Positions 46,001 to 59,624 of a DNA stretch of 64,000 bases are shown in pieces. The position numbers were made by a program, and so were the translations under genes. Below the pieces are notes generated by a model. That model saw only the letters and a list, made by a program, of their open reading frames with translations, had not been told where the DNA came from and ran no database searches. Positions within the stretch are counted from its first letter, which is position 1; the number at the start of each line of letters is the position of its first letter. The stretch comes from Cruorifilaria tuberocauda (lineage: Eukaryota; Nematoda; Chromadorea; Rhabditida; Onchocercidae), in assembly GCA_013365365.1 (NCBI GenBank), contig JABVXU010000138.1:1-64000 (forward strand), given 5' to 3'.

Positions 46001-46316
46001 AAGAACATGTAATTTTAAAAAAGTGAGATTTGTCGGAACAATTTAATACAAACGAAATCCACCATAGTAATTTGTCAAAAAAGGAATGGTAGGACCAGCC
46101 TTGAAATAGAGCTAATACTTGAAAACTTACATCATATTTCGTTTTATGTTCTTTGGAGCACAACAACGAACATGTACGAAATGAGCAACGTGGACAACGA
46201 TATTTCCATGAATCTTTACGACAAAAATCGCATAATCGAATAGGTTGCGATGTTGCCGTACTTTCAGCAAATGCTTTCACAGTCGCCGACAGATGTTCCT
46301 CGCTTATTTCATCCAT
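43017..46316 (-). CDS. znhit6: box C/D snoRNA assembly factor BCD1/ZNHIT6-like, 8 exons, 540 aa
   Basis: HIT-finger protein needed for assembly of box C/D snoRNPs in the nucleus. Exons 46316-46131, 45928-45527, 45345-45225, 45047-44863, 44640-44483, 44092-43894, 43714-43533 and 43206-43017, all in phase. The HIT zinc finger lies at about residues 29-58 (CDFCRKDSWKYRCPRC, CSLLCSKEH). It is followed by CSGERDKSFD. The core motif LDNMRNRFILEHPTFIV corresponds to LLDNLRNKVIIEYPTLHVVL in human ZNHIT6. Residues around 125-165 contain an irregular HxxQH repeat. The C-terminal 120 residues are an RG/RGG-rich segment, a likely RNA-binding addition I do not recall in the human protein. The fourth exon uses a TTTGAG acceptor. 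Confidence 0.92.
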
Positions 46317-48183
46317 AATTCAAATAATACAACTGAAAACAAAATTTTTGAAAATTAAAACAAAAAAAATACTTTACAACATTATTGCACATTAACATCT
46401 TGTGTAAAACTTCAATGACTATACTACGATATAATTAACTCGTAACATTTATGCTCCAAATGGAATCAAATTCAATCAATTTGAGGGGTGGTTAATACAA
46501 TGAAAAAATTAAAAAAGTATGGGAGACGAATAAATAGAAGAATAGATAAATCGGAAAGTGATAAAGTGAATGATATAATGAACATCATGGTTTAACCGTT
46601 CCTTCCGTTCCCTCCACCATATCCTCCCTCCTCTTCTCCTCCTCTCTCCCCGGTATTTCCTTACGTATTGTGTTTATCCCTGATCAATTGCACGTTTACG
46701 TGACGATCGGTTGGGAGACAACTTGCCAAAGATTTAATACTTTGATGCTTTATTCAGGTTTCCTCCTCGACGAGCCTTAGGAGTTAGCGAAGAGTTTTAA
46801 ATTTTAAGCGGTAAAGATGTTTGTTTCATAAACATCTATTTTAAATTAGTTGCTAATATCTATGTATCTTAATAGTAAATCTGTATATCTCTTAATCTTT
46901 AATCTTTGCATGAAAACTTGAGTTTAATGTCTAGAAATACACATGCAAATACATTATCTATCTTGAATACTTAATACTTAACTTGAATACTTAATTATCC
47001 AAGTATTGAATTCAAACTTTTTTGCATCTATCTTTACAATAAATGTCATTCTACATTTTGTTATAAATGTTGACCGATTTACCCGCAAAATTCAATTTAT
47101 CTTGACGAAAAAATACCAAACGGTCCAATTATTTTAATTGTTTTTACCCTTTTTCGCTAACAATTGAAATTGTATGAAATTGCCCTTGAAAAAATATATA
47201 CTACATCATACTATCGTTTATCATGATAATGGCTTATCAGTATAATTGCCGACGATTTAACATGAATACCATTTTAATTCTAATAATAAGCGTAACAATA
47301 GAGTGTAAGTACAATTGTAATTAAGTTTGTCGAAAGATTGAAAAGCTATACTTCTATTAAGCATCACAATTTTGCTACTTTTAATTTTTCATTGTGATAT
47401 TTTTTTTCATTTCATTGCAACCAGTTCCATGATATCATTTTTGAAAGTAATGCGTTCACAAATGGTGAATTTTCATCTGATATTTATCTGTCCTTCATAC
47501 ATCAGCTTTTGTACGTTCTCCGTTGAAATATATTTTACCGTGCGCGTATCGTATCAATGCCCTCAGTAGCAAATTTTACTTCGAGATTTCGCAACTTGTC
47601 ACTAAGCCTTAACTTTGGGAACAGATAGTGAGACATTCGCCGATTTCCGGTTTTTGTTCCAGCTCTTACATAGGATGATATTACTAAATTGATTCCTTTT
47701 TCTTTCAATTTTCTATTCTTGAGGTTTGCGTTTTTCAAAGTAACTTTGATTTTCTTTTCATGAAGTTCCCTATTTTTTTTCCACTGTATATCGCTCATTG
47801 AGCGTTGTAGAACGCACGAAAGTACTTGCTTAATAAACGTACTTTTCGTAATAACACAATAACATCTGTTGCAATTGTTCCGTATTTAAATATATTTTCT
47901 CGATGAATTCCCATTAAATAGTGTCAATCAGTTCCTTTCACTCTTCTTAAATCTTGAGACTACCTTTTTTCATTATATTTTTACCTAGTGATATGTCGTT
48001 ATTTCTTTTTTAAGTAATACTCGACATATCGTTCTTCAAGATTCTCGAATTTCTGCTTCGAAAATTTTAAAACAATTTTGCATTTTACTTTCATTTGATA
48101 GGTTTCTTCCATTCTTTTCCATCAGTTTCACCTTTTTTTGCTTTATTTTATTTTCTTTCGATCGAAATTGTTCGTAAGTACTC
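46317..48183. other. divergent 5' region of BCD1 and SAM synthetase
   Basis: Intergenic DNA with a long pyrimidine tract (46598-46651). A short signal-peptide-like frame starting at 47263 (MNTILILIISVTIE) ends in a GTAAGT donor but could not be joined to a convincing exon. A minus frame at 47535-47798 is lysine-rich and unassigned. Confidence 0.4.
46598..46651. repeat. CT-rich polypyrimidine tract
   Basis: About 54 nt that are almost purely C and T on the plus strand, GA-rich on the minus strand, some 280 bp upstream of the BCD1 start. It is strikingly GC-richer than its surroundings and may be a promoter element for one or both divergent genes. Confidence 0.6.
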
Positions 48184-51100
48184 ATGGCAGTTGCTGGTAT
48201 TTACAGACGGAGCTGTAAATTTTTTCCTTGTAGTAATAATTCCAAGAGGTTATTGATATTTTTACTTTGTATTCATCATTTACTGTAATTTTGTAACTTT
48301 TTCAGTTTTTATGTGATGTGATTTTATGCGCTGTTAACCTCTCCATATCGTTTTACATTATTGCATTCTTTTCATGATTTTTGTTTATTATTGTAATTAT
48401 TTTCCAACTTGTTATTTAAATTATAGTTTTTGCATCATTTATATTATTAGTTTTTTGCTTTTTCCTTTACTTTATACGCATCATGTATTTTATATATGTA
48501 CATGGAAATCCTTTTCTACAAATTATTTTGATAATGATGTATGTTGTATTGTTTCCTTTCTTATTTTATATCGTACTTTCTTTTCCTAATTGCATTTTTT
48601 CTGCAAATTCCAACTATATCACGGTACATCAATCATTTAATAGTAATCTTCCCTCTAAAAGTTGCTTATTCATCATCTGTTATAAATAAAGCACCAATTT
48701 ATATAACTTTATGAAATTTGTAGTTGTAAATTTGTTCTGTTCCACTAAGTAGTTTCAAAGTTGTCCAATAATCCTATGCAGTATCATTTACTTGAATTGT
48801 TTGAAATTAACTTCTTAATTGAGTTCCGATTTCATTTTTAGATTTATCTTTTTTCAATATTTCATTACAACAATTTTGGTCTGCTTAAATTAATATTATC
48901 TTTTCAGTTGAGTAGTATTTGGGATATTCCTTTTGTACTACTTAACTGGCAGTGTGCAGTGTGCTTTGTAAAAATATTACTATGAAACTAGAAGAAAAAG
49001 CGGAGACGTTATCGAAAGTTTGTGATATTGTAATTAATGTATTTGTATGGAAGTAATTATAGCAATTGTAAAAAAGCTAGTACATTGAATATTAACGCAT
49101 TTTCTTTGTTTGAAATAAATATAGCAAAGAAAGAGGATGAAGAATTAAAACATGGAAGTTCATTAGTGAGAAGATAGATAGGGAAAACTAGATTTATTTA
49201 CAGAAGATAGGACGAAGTAAATTTATACGTGCAAAGGAGGAGCAAAAAGTAAGTCCACATTAATAAGGTTGGACAGGAAAAACAAATTTACACACTGAGA
49301 CTGAATAAAGTTAATCTTCTTATAACACATAAATCAACAAACTTTATCATAAAATTTGAACTTTATTTTCAATTGTAATTATGTATAAAAGAATATTTGA
49401 TTTCTCAAATAAGTCACTAATGTGAAATGATATGTTTTGTTACATCTATTCGACAAGAATTCTGCGTTTTTTTTTCCATCGATTTCTCGAAGTTTCCTTT
49501 TCACCTTACAAATGAATTTTTAGGGCAAATTTAGCGATCAACTGATCGATTGTATCATTGTTTGTATTTGCGTCGTAGTACAGATCAAGCAATTAATAAC
49601 TTTTTGCTTAATAAAAAAGGGCGAGAAGTTTGTGAGAAATGGCACATGACGGATTCGGAATGCATCGAAATACTTCTGGTTAGTTGGTGAAATAAATTTA
49701 ATTTTATTTTAGCAACATAGAGCGTGATGGCTACAAAGATATGATAATATAAATTGATGGATAATTTTATTTTTAGGCATAATACTGAAAATAATATATA
49801 GGTTATTGAAGTTCTTTCTAAAATTTGAATGAATTTTTTATTAGGATAGTTATACGTTGGTGAATTTTGACAAATTAATACCATTATATATGCAGACAAT
49901 TTGAGGTATGTTCATATGAGAGTGATTTCAATCCTTTGGTCTTTAAATTATATGTGTTTCCAGAATTATTTCGTAACCAAAGATTTCTGTTTACATCGGA
50001 ATCGGTAAGCGAAGGTCATCCGGACAAAATGTGCGATATGATATCGGATGCTGTTCTGGATGCTCATCTTGCGCAGGATCCCAATGCAAAAGTTGCTTGT
50101 GGTATCTGAACAATCGGACCATAATTTTTCTTCCCAGATGACATATTTAAATATTATTTTCAAAAAATTAAAATTTTTTTAAAATTTAATTTAGATATAT
50201 AGTTGTGAAAGTCGGACAAGAGGTTGTTTAATAGAAAATTTATTATAAGTTATTTACCAAAGGAACACGAAAAAAATTTATAATGATTTTCAAGTGATAT
50301 TTTTGCTTTGCAGTTTATTTTTTGTTGATGATTTGTTATTTCAGATCAGTCTTCCACCAATGCGCACATTAAGTTAATTTCCTCAAAACAGCTAAAACTA
50401 ACGTCCGTTTAAAGTTGTTACTTTCTTACAGAAACGGTAGCCAAAACGGACATGTTGATGCTGTGTGGGGAAATTACATCTAATGCAAATGTTGATTACT
50501 ATCAAATCGTTAGGGATACGGTGCAACAGATAGGATTCGACGATTCCTCAAAGGGTCTATTATTAGAAATTTATAGGACGGGGCTGAGTTACTGATTGTT
50601 GAGACTATTGAGGTATTTGCCTGTGTCGATGTCAGCATTATATCTAGAAAGACTGGTCTGAAGAAATACTCTAATCTTATACTTTAGCCATAGAACTCGT
50701 TATTGTTATAGGTTTTGATTATAAAACATGTAATGTGATAATTGCATTAGAACAGCAAGCACCTGAAATAGCAGCTGGGGTGCATTTGAATCGGAAAATA
50801 GAAGAAATTGGTGCTGGTGATCAGGTTGGCTGTTTTTTTATTTGTTTTCTTTTTGAGCAAAATTTTGTCCCAGTTCATTTCAGAATTCATTTAAACTGTT
50901 TTCTGAAACATTTTATATCATAAAGTGTACCGAAATTATCCGTTTGTTCTGAGATTTGTAACCAATGTCATAAATATGAACGATTGGTATAGTTGTTTAT
51001 TTCGTCAACACTAAAAGAAAAACGGATTATTCTGGAAAATTTTTTTGCTTCGAGATTACTTCATAATAAATATTCTTCACGTTCGATAATTTTTTTTCAT

Positions 51101-53483
51101 GGGTGATCTTTCATTCTGCACTAGTTTGAAAAGGATAAATGAGAAAAAACTCCGGTTTCTTCGTAAAATTTATCTTTCCCAGGGATTAATGTTCGGTTAC
51201 GCAACAGATGAAACAAAAGAGCGTATGCCACTATCTTTGTTACTAGCCCATAAGCTGTTAGCACGACTTCATGAGTTGCGAAGAAATGGTACTCTTGAGT
51301 GGGCTTTACCTGACTCGAAATCGCAGGTATTTTCTTTTTTTATTTTACATTGTTAGAAATAAATTAGGAAGCATCAAGAAATGGATAGAAAAAATTCCCG
51401 AATAACGCAGTTCAGATTTATTTCAAAATCAATGTTTCGCAAATCTATTTGGTGGGAGAATGGTTTGGTTTAAAGATGAATTAGAGGAAGAAAGAACATA
51501 AATAGTCTTTTAAAACTTGACTTTTTCAAACAAATATAAAGGTCATGCGCATTCGATGTTAACTTAGTAAACTTTAAAATATATAAAGATATCAAAGCAA
51601 AATTACGTAAGATCGGTTACTCATGCCTATAGATTTTGATAGAAAACGATATAGATAGCAATGCATTTCTTTCCCTTAATCGTTATTTTAGCAACAAATA
51701 ATCCTACAACTAACTGAATTTTTCTTTTTAATTTATCATTATAACTCAGGTAACAGTGGAATACAAATTTGAATATGGGGCTTGCATACCGGTTCGAGTT
51801 CATACAATCGTCATGTCTGCGCAGCACAAAGCTACGACTTCGTTAGAAAAAATTCGGGCTGATCTAATCAAATATGTGATAAATGTAAGCTTTTTCATTT
51901 TATTCTTTTCGTCATTAAAAGCAAATAGAAATTGCCCTCATTATATTGTATATGTATGTATGTCTGCGTGTGTGTGTTTGCATGATTTAAGATTATCTAC
52001 ATTTATAGATTATCTGCAATAAGTTTCTATGTAATTGTGAAAGATAATTTTGAGCTTTGCTCAGGGGAATTTGTTAATGCCTTATCTGTGAAATTTGTTT
52101 CGGTTTGGGTTTATATTTGTATTAATTTTGCATTTATAATTATAAATTTGCGTTTATGATTATTTATTGAACTTTAATTATGAAGTTCTTCTGGTGTAAA
52201 ATTATGAAAGCTTAATAATAAATAGTGAATTCTAACTCCGTTTAATATATATTGTACTCTTTATTTATTGAGTGATTTTGCCCATTTCTTGTATTGTTTT
52301 ACGAATTTTTGTTTAAACCTTCAGGAAATAGTTCCGAAACATTTCATGGATGCAGCTACGAAGTTCTATTTGAATCCATGTGGTAACTTCACAGTCGGTG
52401 GACCTCGAACTGATGCTGGTCTAACTGGTCGTAAAATAATTGTGGACACATACGGTGGTTGGGGCGCTCATGGTGGTGGCGCATTTTCTGGTAAAGATCC
52501 AACAAAGGTATAACATACTGATTTCTACATTAATTTCTGAAGTAGTGTAAGCAGTCTTTCGAAGTCCTGTTAGTTGTCTTCATTTTCTCTAACAATTAAT
52601 ATTTGCATTCAATATTTAGCTGTATATCTAATTGCTTAGGTGGATCGTTCGGCAGCATATGGAGCTCGATGGGTTGCCAAATCACTTGTTGATGCCGGTA
52701 TTTGTAAGCGATGCTTGATTCAGGTACTCTTTATTCATCATTTCAGTGAAGATGGAAAAACTAAAGTGAATAAAAGTGGACAGTTGTTCAATTTTTTGCT
52801 TTAAGCTAGGCTTTTTAAATCATTTTAGTTCTGTTGTTTTCTGCATGACAAGCAGTAAAATGCCCTCTCTCTAAATTTCTGTAGGTGTCGTATGCAATTG
52901 GTATCGCAGAGCCACTATCAATAACAGTTGTCGACTATGGAACAAGCAATTTGACCGAAGACGAATTGTTAACAATTGTGAACGACAATTTTGATCTTCG
53001 ACCAGGCGTCATCATTCGGTATCATTCTCAAACTTTTGTCCTTGATAGACGAATCTGATGGGGCTGTAAGAATAAAACGAGAAACGAACTCTATTCGATG
53101 TTTAAATTATATTTATGATTTGAGCGATAATTGAATAGAAAAAAGACTCCATTATTCATCATAATATTATTATCCACTATTCATCATCTGTAGGCAGATT
53201 ACACTTGTATTAGTTATATAATTCATGATTTAGTAATATTTATAAGTCGAAAGTTTGATGTTTCCGATTTTTGATCTTCCCTTTACCAGATGCATATTTT
53301 AGTGACTTGGATTTGTTAAAACCAATCTACAAGGAAACAGCACGCAATGGACATTTTGGGAAATCACTCTTTGCTTGGGAAAAATCAAAGAAGTTGACGA
53401 TTCGGCAGGAATTCATGGATAAATTACGAAGTTCAGAATTATCGAACGGAGATGTGACACGCAATGGTCTTAATGTTGCTTAA
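48184..53483 (+). CDS. sams: S-adenosylmethionine synthetase, 10 exons, about 415 aa
   Basis: Makes S-adenosylmethionine from methionine and ATP in the cytosol. Exons 49964-50101, 50432-50554, 50712-50824, 51183-51326, 51750-51884, 52325-52507, 52640-52723, 52885-53018 and 53303-53483 are firm. All signatures are present: [69 protein letters not shown], the P-loop-like [19 protein letters not shown], and [11 protein letters not shown]. The first firm exon has no ATG before the essential HPDK and needs one carried base. A 13-nt exon at 48184-48196 (MAVA plus G) would supply it and close the frame, but this tiny exon is a guess; the true first exon may lie elsewhere upstream. C. elegans has several sams paralogues, so no number is given. 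Convergent with mitochondrial uS12. Confidence 0.93.
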
Positions 53484-54465
53484 TGTCATCTTTTACGTCA
53501 CATTAACGATTCGCCTTTGTCTTCCCACTTTTTTTACTTCCTCGTCTAAATGAGTGCAGAAGGCAATTAATATTGTGACTTCTTTTGTTTGTTTTAACTT
53601 TTGAGTTAATTTCTTTCAATACTACTCGTTTCTTGCTGAACAGATTACAGGAATATAATGTATGGCATATTTCAAGATAATTTAAAACTGGTTAATGAAT
53701 TGAATCTCATTCTTGCTGACTCAACAGAAAATTCTGTCTAGAATGCGGATTTTCGAAAAATTTCTAATAAGCGCAGTTCCTTAGTCACCCAAAACAAAGC
53801 TTTACATCTCTTCCTTATCTTAAATAATTTATTTGAAACTAGCATGTTGAGAACTTTGATTTGAATGTTAAAATATTCCTAACAACCGCCAAATATTTCC
53901 ACCCTAGAACCTGAAAAAAATATATCCGATCATAGCAGAATAAAAGTATTAATATGTCATAATTCTTACTGTTATCTGATATCTTGCAAAAATTAGCTAC
54001 GTTTACTCTTATTAGCTTCAATGTCGGCATACGGCGTTGTTATCATAGTTATGAAATGCAAAAATTTAAACTGTCCTGTTGAACTTTGATAAATCGTTGA
54101 TTTTATTGATCCATGAGCGTTTTGAATCAAAGTGACGATCATTAACGTTTTAGATAAGATGGGAACTAATCAGTTTCATATTCGTAAGACGAAATTATAT
54201 TTAAAATTTAATCTAACCGTATCAAAATAAGTTTCTATATTTCGATGCTTATCCTTTACAGCTGTCAGGTTAACGCTAACGATAACTCACTAGAAAGAGA
54301 AATGATAAGAAGGAATGACGCGTGATTTTAGCGGTCTATGTATAATTTTATCATCAAATGACGCGGAACAACTTAACACTGTAGTATTGCAGAAGAACGA
54401 AAAACAGTGCATTAATATAACACTATGGGAAAGCAGTAAAAATACCTTCAACGAAAGAAAAACAT
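53484..54465. other. convergent 3' region, no gene
   Basis: About 1 kb between the 3' ends of SAM synthetase (plus) and mitochondrial uS12 (minus). Only shadow frames are present. Confidence 0.45.
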
Positions 54466-55820
54466 CTAGGAAGAACTTGCAGACTTTGCTAACTGCTTAG
54501 CTGCTGCTTTTTTTGCTTGTTTCCGCAGTGGAGCACAGTCAAGCTTACCACGTATTATTTCTGATCGCACGCCTTGGAGATCACGCCGACGTCCACCACG
54601 TACCATTACCTACAACCCTTCTCCAGTATATGGACTAGGATTGGAAAAAAAGCTAAATTAACAAATATGTATTATAAAGAAAGAATTACGAGTCAAATTC
54701 TTGCTTTGTAGAGTTTCATATCTTTTTTTGAGAAAAAGAAAATTTGAAAACCTTGAAACTGAAAAAACTGAAAAATTGAAAAAATTTGAAAACAAAAATA
54801 GAATATTTGAGAAGAGTAAAATGTTTGTAATTATGTTTATAATTACACTAATTCATCATGTTATTTGTAAGAAATGACGCAGACAGAAAAAAAACCTGCG
54901 AGTGTTCCTGTAAATTATGGCCAACACCTGGGATATAAGCACATACTTCTTTACCATTACTTAAACGCACCAATGCACACTTACGGTTTCCCGAATTTGG
55001 TTTCTTTGGATGCCTTATCAAAGCTGCAAATAATTATTAACGATATCATCAATTTCGTTTTCCCAAATATCTTATCAAAGCTATAAATGATATAAACAAA
55101 CAGTTAAATATATGAATATGTAAATAAAGACTTGAATATTAAAAATTTAAATATTTTTACAGTTAAAAAACATGAATTATTTATATGTCAAAAATATACT
55201 TTTTAAGACAATTCCTTTGAAGTGATTGAAACCTCGAATGGCAGTGTGGTCACGACTACGACTACGACGCTTAGGTGGTCCATCCATTTGGTGCATATAC
55301 TGCAATAAAAAAACACATATTTTCCATTATTTATAATATATCAGATATTTATCTAACATTTACATATCTGAAGTAATTTCAAACATTTTCAAGAATTCTC
55401 CGTTTACTTAAATTTGGAAAGTATGTAATTAATATTTATTTAACATATAAAAGAAAGTACATAAATTTTTTGGAAATTAATCGTGAATTTTAAAGTTATT
55501 TAAAGTTAAAAAGTTAAAAAGTTTAGTTAAAAAAAACAAAAAAGTTGTAAAGTTAAAAAAACTAATTTACAATTATTTAAAAATATTAAATAAGAGGAAA
55601 AAAGTAATTAAAAAGTAAAAAAATAATATGTTATAATACATTCAAAAAGTAATACATTTACCTGCAAAATATAATCACGACCATAACTATGTGTCGTATG
55701 GATATTAAACTTCTGCTTGCTGCTAGCATTAATGACTAACGGGCTGATGGTAGGTAGAAATTGATAAGTAATGAAACTTTTCTGTGACCAAACCAACAAC
55801 TTATTTAGCCACATGATCAT
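54466..55820 (-). CDS. mrps-12: mitochondrial ribosomal protein uS12m, 4 exons, 176 aa
   Basis: Decoding-centre protein of the small mitochondrial ribosomal subunit. Exons 55820-55662, 55299-55200, 55023-54896 and 54609-54466, in phase throughout. The first 50 residues lack acidic residues and are rich in S, K, I and L, as expected of a mitochondrial targeting presequence. The uS12 core follows: [49 protein letters not shown] and [22 protein letters not shown] short lysine/alanine/serine tail extends the C-terminus. The start was taken at the first of two nearby ATGs (55820, 55814). It is the last of three minus-strand genes in tandem. Confidence 0.94.
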
Positions 55821-57406
55821 GATTTAGGATAATGCGATTATTTATATTCAAATCGTCGATTTAATTACAGATTTCATCCCTATAATAAACAAAGAAAGCA
55901 TCCGAACATTACTATATATTCTTAACTGAATATTACTTCCATACTTAAAGTATCACAATTAAATTCTAACATTCTAACATTTCGAAATTTAAAACTGGAT
56001 TCTAATGAACTCTCCAAAAGTTGCTGAAATCTATATTTTCTGAAAAGCAATGAAAATTATGTGCGCAAAACATTTAAAACAAATGTTTGAAATATTTCAA
56101 TAAATATAAAGCATACCAACATGATGGAAAAAGATTCCATCGAAAACAAAACAATTTAGCATTTTTATATACTAAGGCATAATTAATTTAATGCATATTA
56201 ATTCGTTTTTCGTCAATGTAAACTTGGCTTTAAAATAAAAAGACAAAAATATGTATATACAAGGAATGAATAAATTTATTATGATAATATGAATATTTAT
56301 TCAGGTAGGAGTAAATGTCCTTTAAGGTATATGAACAAATGAGGTTGACACAAATATAATAATTGCAGTAACAATGATAAATACGAAGTATTTTCCAATA
56401 GTTATCGCTATTTAATATTAACTGGAAACTTTTAAACCGTTTCTTGAAGCTATCAGCAAACAGACACATTAGTCCTTATCACTTTTAATCTAATTCAAAA
56501 TGTTTCATCCAATAAAATATAATGTTTTTATGATAGATACTATATTATCTTTTACTCTAAATATTATACATGCATTTTAGCAATTTAAATTATAGCAATG
56601 ATAACCAATAATTAAAGATATATAATGAATACTACAAAACAAAGGAGACGAGATGCTAACGATAAAAATTTTTACAAAATAAAGATTTTTTCCGAAAATA
56701 ACAAGCTAATAGTACAAAGATATGTAATAAATCATTATGTTAAAAGCTCCATAAAAAAATTAAATATTCAAATTATGCTAAGATGTAGTAGAAAAGTGAA
56801 GATTATTGAGAAATATTTTACTTTGTATAAATTTTTATAACAAAAATAATGCCGAAAAATTAAAGATTAAAGGTTTGCTTATAAATCCTTGCTTAAAATA
56901 ATTAATGGATAAGCATTGAAAGATAGAAAAACAAAAACTAAAAGACTAATCGTTAATCTAACTGTGAATTGAGATCGATAGTCTCAGCTAGTAAAATATA
57001 CGACATGAAAAAATCACAAGATTATACAAACAATAAAGTTATAAAAATAAATTCCAAAAATCAAACTACAAACTGAAATTTCCTAAGCGTAGAATAAATT
57101 TTAAACATGTCAATAGAAATTAAACGAAGTTTGAGATTTTTTATCTCTATCAGTGACATACAACATAAGTGAAAAAATAAAAAATATGCAAACACAATAT
57201 ATACAAAAAGACAAAGTATCTGACTTGTCTTCTACTTCTTACACTCTAATAAAAATATGGCTACCAAATTTTATTAATAATTTATTGTAATTACCTAATA
57301 ATTTTATTAAATCTTTAATAACAGTAAATGTTCTCATCGAACATTTTATTTATCAACTAATCAAATAAACTGCCTTATATGTAATGTTGTATAGAAGATA
57401 TTTGTC
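55821..57406. other. intergenic, no gene seen
   Basis: 1.6 kb of AT-rich DNA between uS12m and the JmjC gene. Open frames at 56230-56469 (minus) and 56625-56840 (plus) are composition-driven and match nothing I recognise. Confidence 0.4.
57345..57350 (-). terminator. poly(A) signal of HSPBAP1-like gene
   Basis: AATAAA on the minus strand, 56 nt beyond the stop codon of the JmjC gene. Confidence 0.5.
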
Positions 57407-59624
57407 TCAAGTCAATTCTTGTAATTGCGCTATTAATGTTGTCAAAACTTTTTTCGACAACAGACAATCAATGAAATGTTTTTGAAATGAAGTTATAGTT
57501 GATGATGAAGTAGTAAAATTAGTATGATACCCGGAGTCATCTGATGAATCTATGATTTTCAAAGGTCCTTTTTCTTGTTCAGCGCGAAAATCAGTGAACA
57601 AAACAATTGGTAAAACTCTCATATTTTTTTTATGTTTTTCTATAAAATCCATCAAGTGATGCAAACTTTCATCATTTGTTATCTGAAATAATCAAACCTG
57701 CATTACAATGCTCTTGAATTATAACATGTCAACTGATAATGCTGTCATATAGTATAACGGCAGCCATTATCATCAAGATTTTACTTTCGATTATTTTTTC
57801 CTAATTATCTTTGGTTTAAAACCAACAGTTTTAATACTGCTACATTGTTAGATCATAATAGTTGCTCTAAAAGGAGAGTTGTTTCGAGAGCAAAAGAATA
57901 CTTATTATCGATTATTAATTAAAAGAAAAGATATATTAACCTCATTTTTCGCTTCCTTTAATAATTTTTCAAAATCACATAGTGAATCATTATAGCAACC
58001 CATTGATTCTGATGGACAAATTTGCTTCGAACTAATAAGACCGGACCGAATAAGAATAGCTACCTAAAACTTCAATAAATATAATTTAAAAAATTCATAT
58101 AGTCAACAAGTCTACAATTTGAAAGTCTAATTCCATTGACTTCAATTAAAGAAATAAAATGCAGTTACCATGGTAGAAGTAGCGGCTTCTTGTAAACGAG
58201 GAATTCGATCGTAACCAACCAGTGGTATCCATGTATTTACCGAAACACTGATATTATTTAGATCATATTCATTATCATTGACAGCTGTACATTGAACACA
58301 ATGCCACCAGCCAGGAGGTACGAATATTACATCACCCTTTCTTAAGGTAACCATTCTTATCTTCTTCCCTTGCAATGAATTATCAGCACCAATCACGTCT
58401 AAATTACTGAAATGATATCATGATGACAGCTCAGCAGACATACCAGATTTCAATCTCAGTATAGCAAACAAAGATCCTCATTTGAGTTATTTCGAATATA
58501 TGATTACAGGATAAAAATCGAATATATGATAAGAACGCATTTAAAAAAGGAGCAAATGAAGGGAAAGAATCTTGAAAAAGCAAACCTGAAAACAGTAGAT
58601 TCTTCATATGGAATTCGAGCCGGCTTCATATTTTCGCTTGGCTCAAACAAAATCCATCGTTTTGATCCAGAAAGTTGAGCATGTACATTGTATCCATATG
58701 AATCATAATGGCATGGCGTGTGAGCCCCTGGTGTTCCTGAAATATAAATTTTCAAGTTTTATTGAAATCTGATCCGAAACTTCTATTTACACAAAAAAAA
58801 TAAAAGTATTTTTCAATAAAGAGTTGAGATATACTGGACAAAATTTTCAACCAAACTATCCTTAATCTTAATTCTTTGTTGAAAATCCTCAGTTGCTGAA
58901 TCCGGAAACTATTGGACGAACTTATGAACTGTGAAATTTATGCAAATCAATTTAATAAAATATACATTTACCAATCCAAATGGTGGAGTCGACAGGACTG
59001 ATATTCAATCCAAGATGTCGCCAATCGATGTCTTCGATGTTTCCCGGTTCCATAATATCGAAAACATAATTATAGTCGAAATACCCCCAATGATTTGCTC
59101 TATCCACCATTCTCTGGTCGTCTGCTATTAATGTTGCTTCACCGTTAAACCATTTAAAGAACTGTTCCAGACTGGAGATGTAAGCCATTTTCGATTCATT
59201 TTCGAATACAATCTGCATTAATACAATTACTCCACTCAGTGCTTATTTACATTTCTCAATTTTTCTTCTAAATTAAACGGCATTTTACTGTTCCTATACG
59301 CTATTTTGTTCTAGTTCTCACTTCAAGTTTATTAACTCATTTAGTTAAGCAAATCTTACCCTATTTAACTGATATAAATTTGAGTAATTTTATGACTATC
59401 ACATTTATTATGCAAAAAAAAGACAAGTTAAAACCAACTTTTCCTCTTACATGTTCTTTGGGACCTAACCGTATTCTTAAAAGTCCATTTCCTTCTGCAG
59501 GTTTCACAATTTCCATCAATCGTTGATATGTCCACCCAATGGGTTTCCAATCATTGATACATCCAGACATTACAAATGGTTCTAAACATTCAATTTTTGA
59601 TTGTACTGCAGCATTTGACTCCAT
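57407..59624 (-). CDS. hspbap1: HSPBAP1-like JmjC-domain protein, 6 exons, 400 aa
   Basis: Cupin/JmjC protein related to HSPB1-associated protein 1, a presumed Fe(II)/2-oxoglutarate oxygenase of unknown substrate. Exons 59624-59451, 59212-58972, 58736-58586, 58406-58169, 58063-57941 and 57682-57407. Key motifs: STIWIG, then GTPGAHTPCHYDSYG with the iron ligands H148 and D150, ARIPYEESTVF, and VIFVPPGWWHCV with the distal histidine H224. An insertion of about 10 residues follows the WWH motif compared with human. The C-terminus FIDCLLSKKV-TTLIAQLQ mirrors human DDLLDCLVNPQVTRIVAQLL. An ACAAATTTAG acceptor lies just before the ATG. The gene lies 810 bp after NDUFA1 on the same strand. Confidence 0.93.

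Noticed and set aside
46153..46395. 80-aa plus frame
   Set aside because: Antisense shadow of the BCD1 HIT-finger exon.
47263..47569. signal-peptide-like mini-exon and downstream frame on the plus strand
   Set aside because: Joins to the next acceptor give a stop or an unconvincing hydrophobic product; no homologue recognised.
47535..47798. 88-aa lysine-rich minus frame
   Set aside because: No start context, acceptor or known family; may be chance.
49585..49899. 104-aa minus frame
   Set aside because: Lies in the proposed first intron of SAM synthetase and is composition-driven.
54874..55086. 70-aa plus frame
   Set aside because: Antisense shadow of the uS12m third exon.
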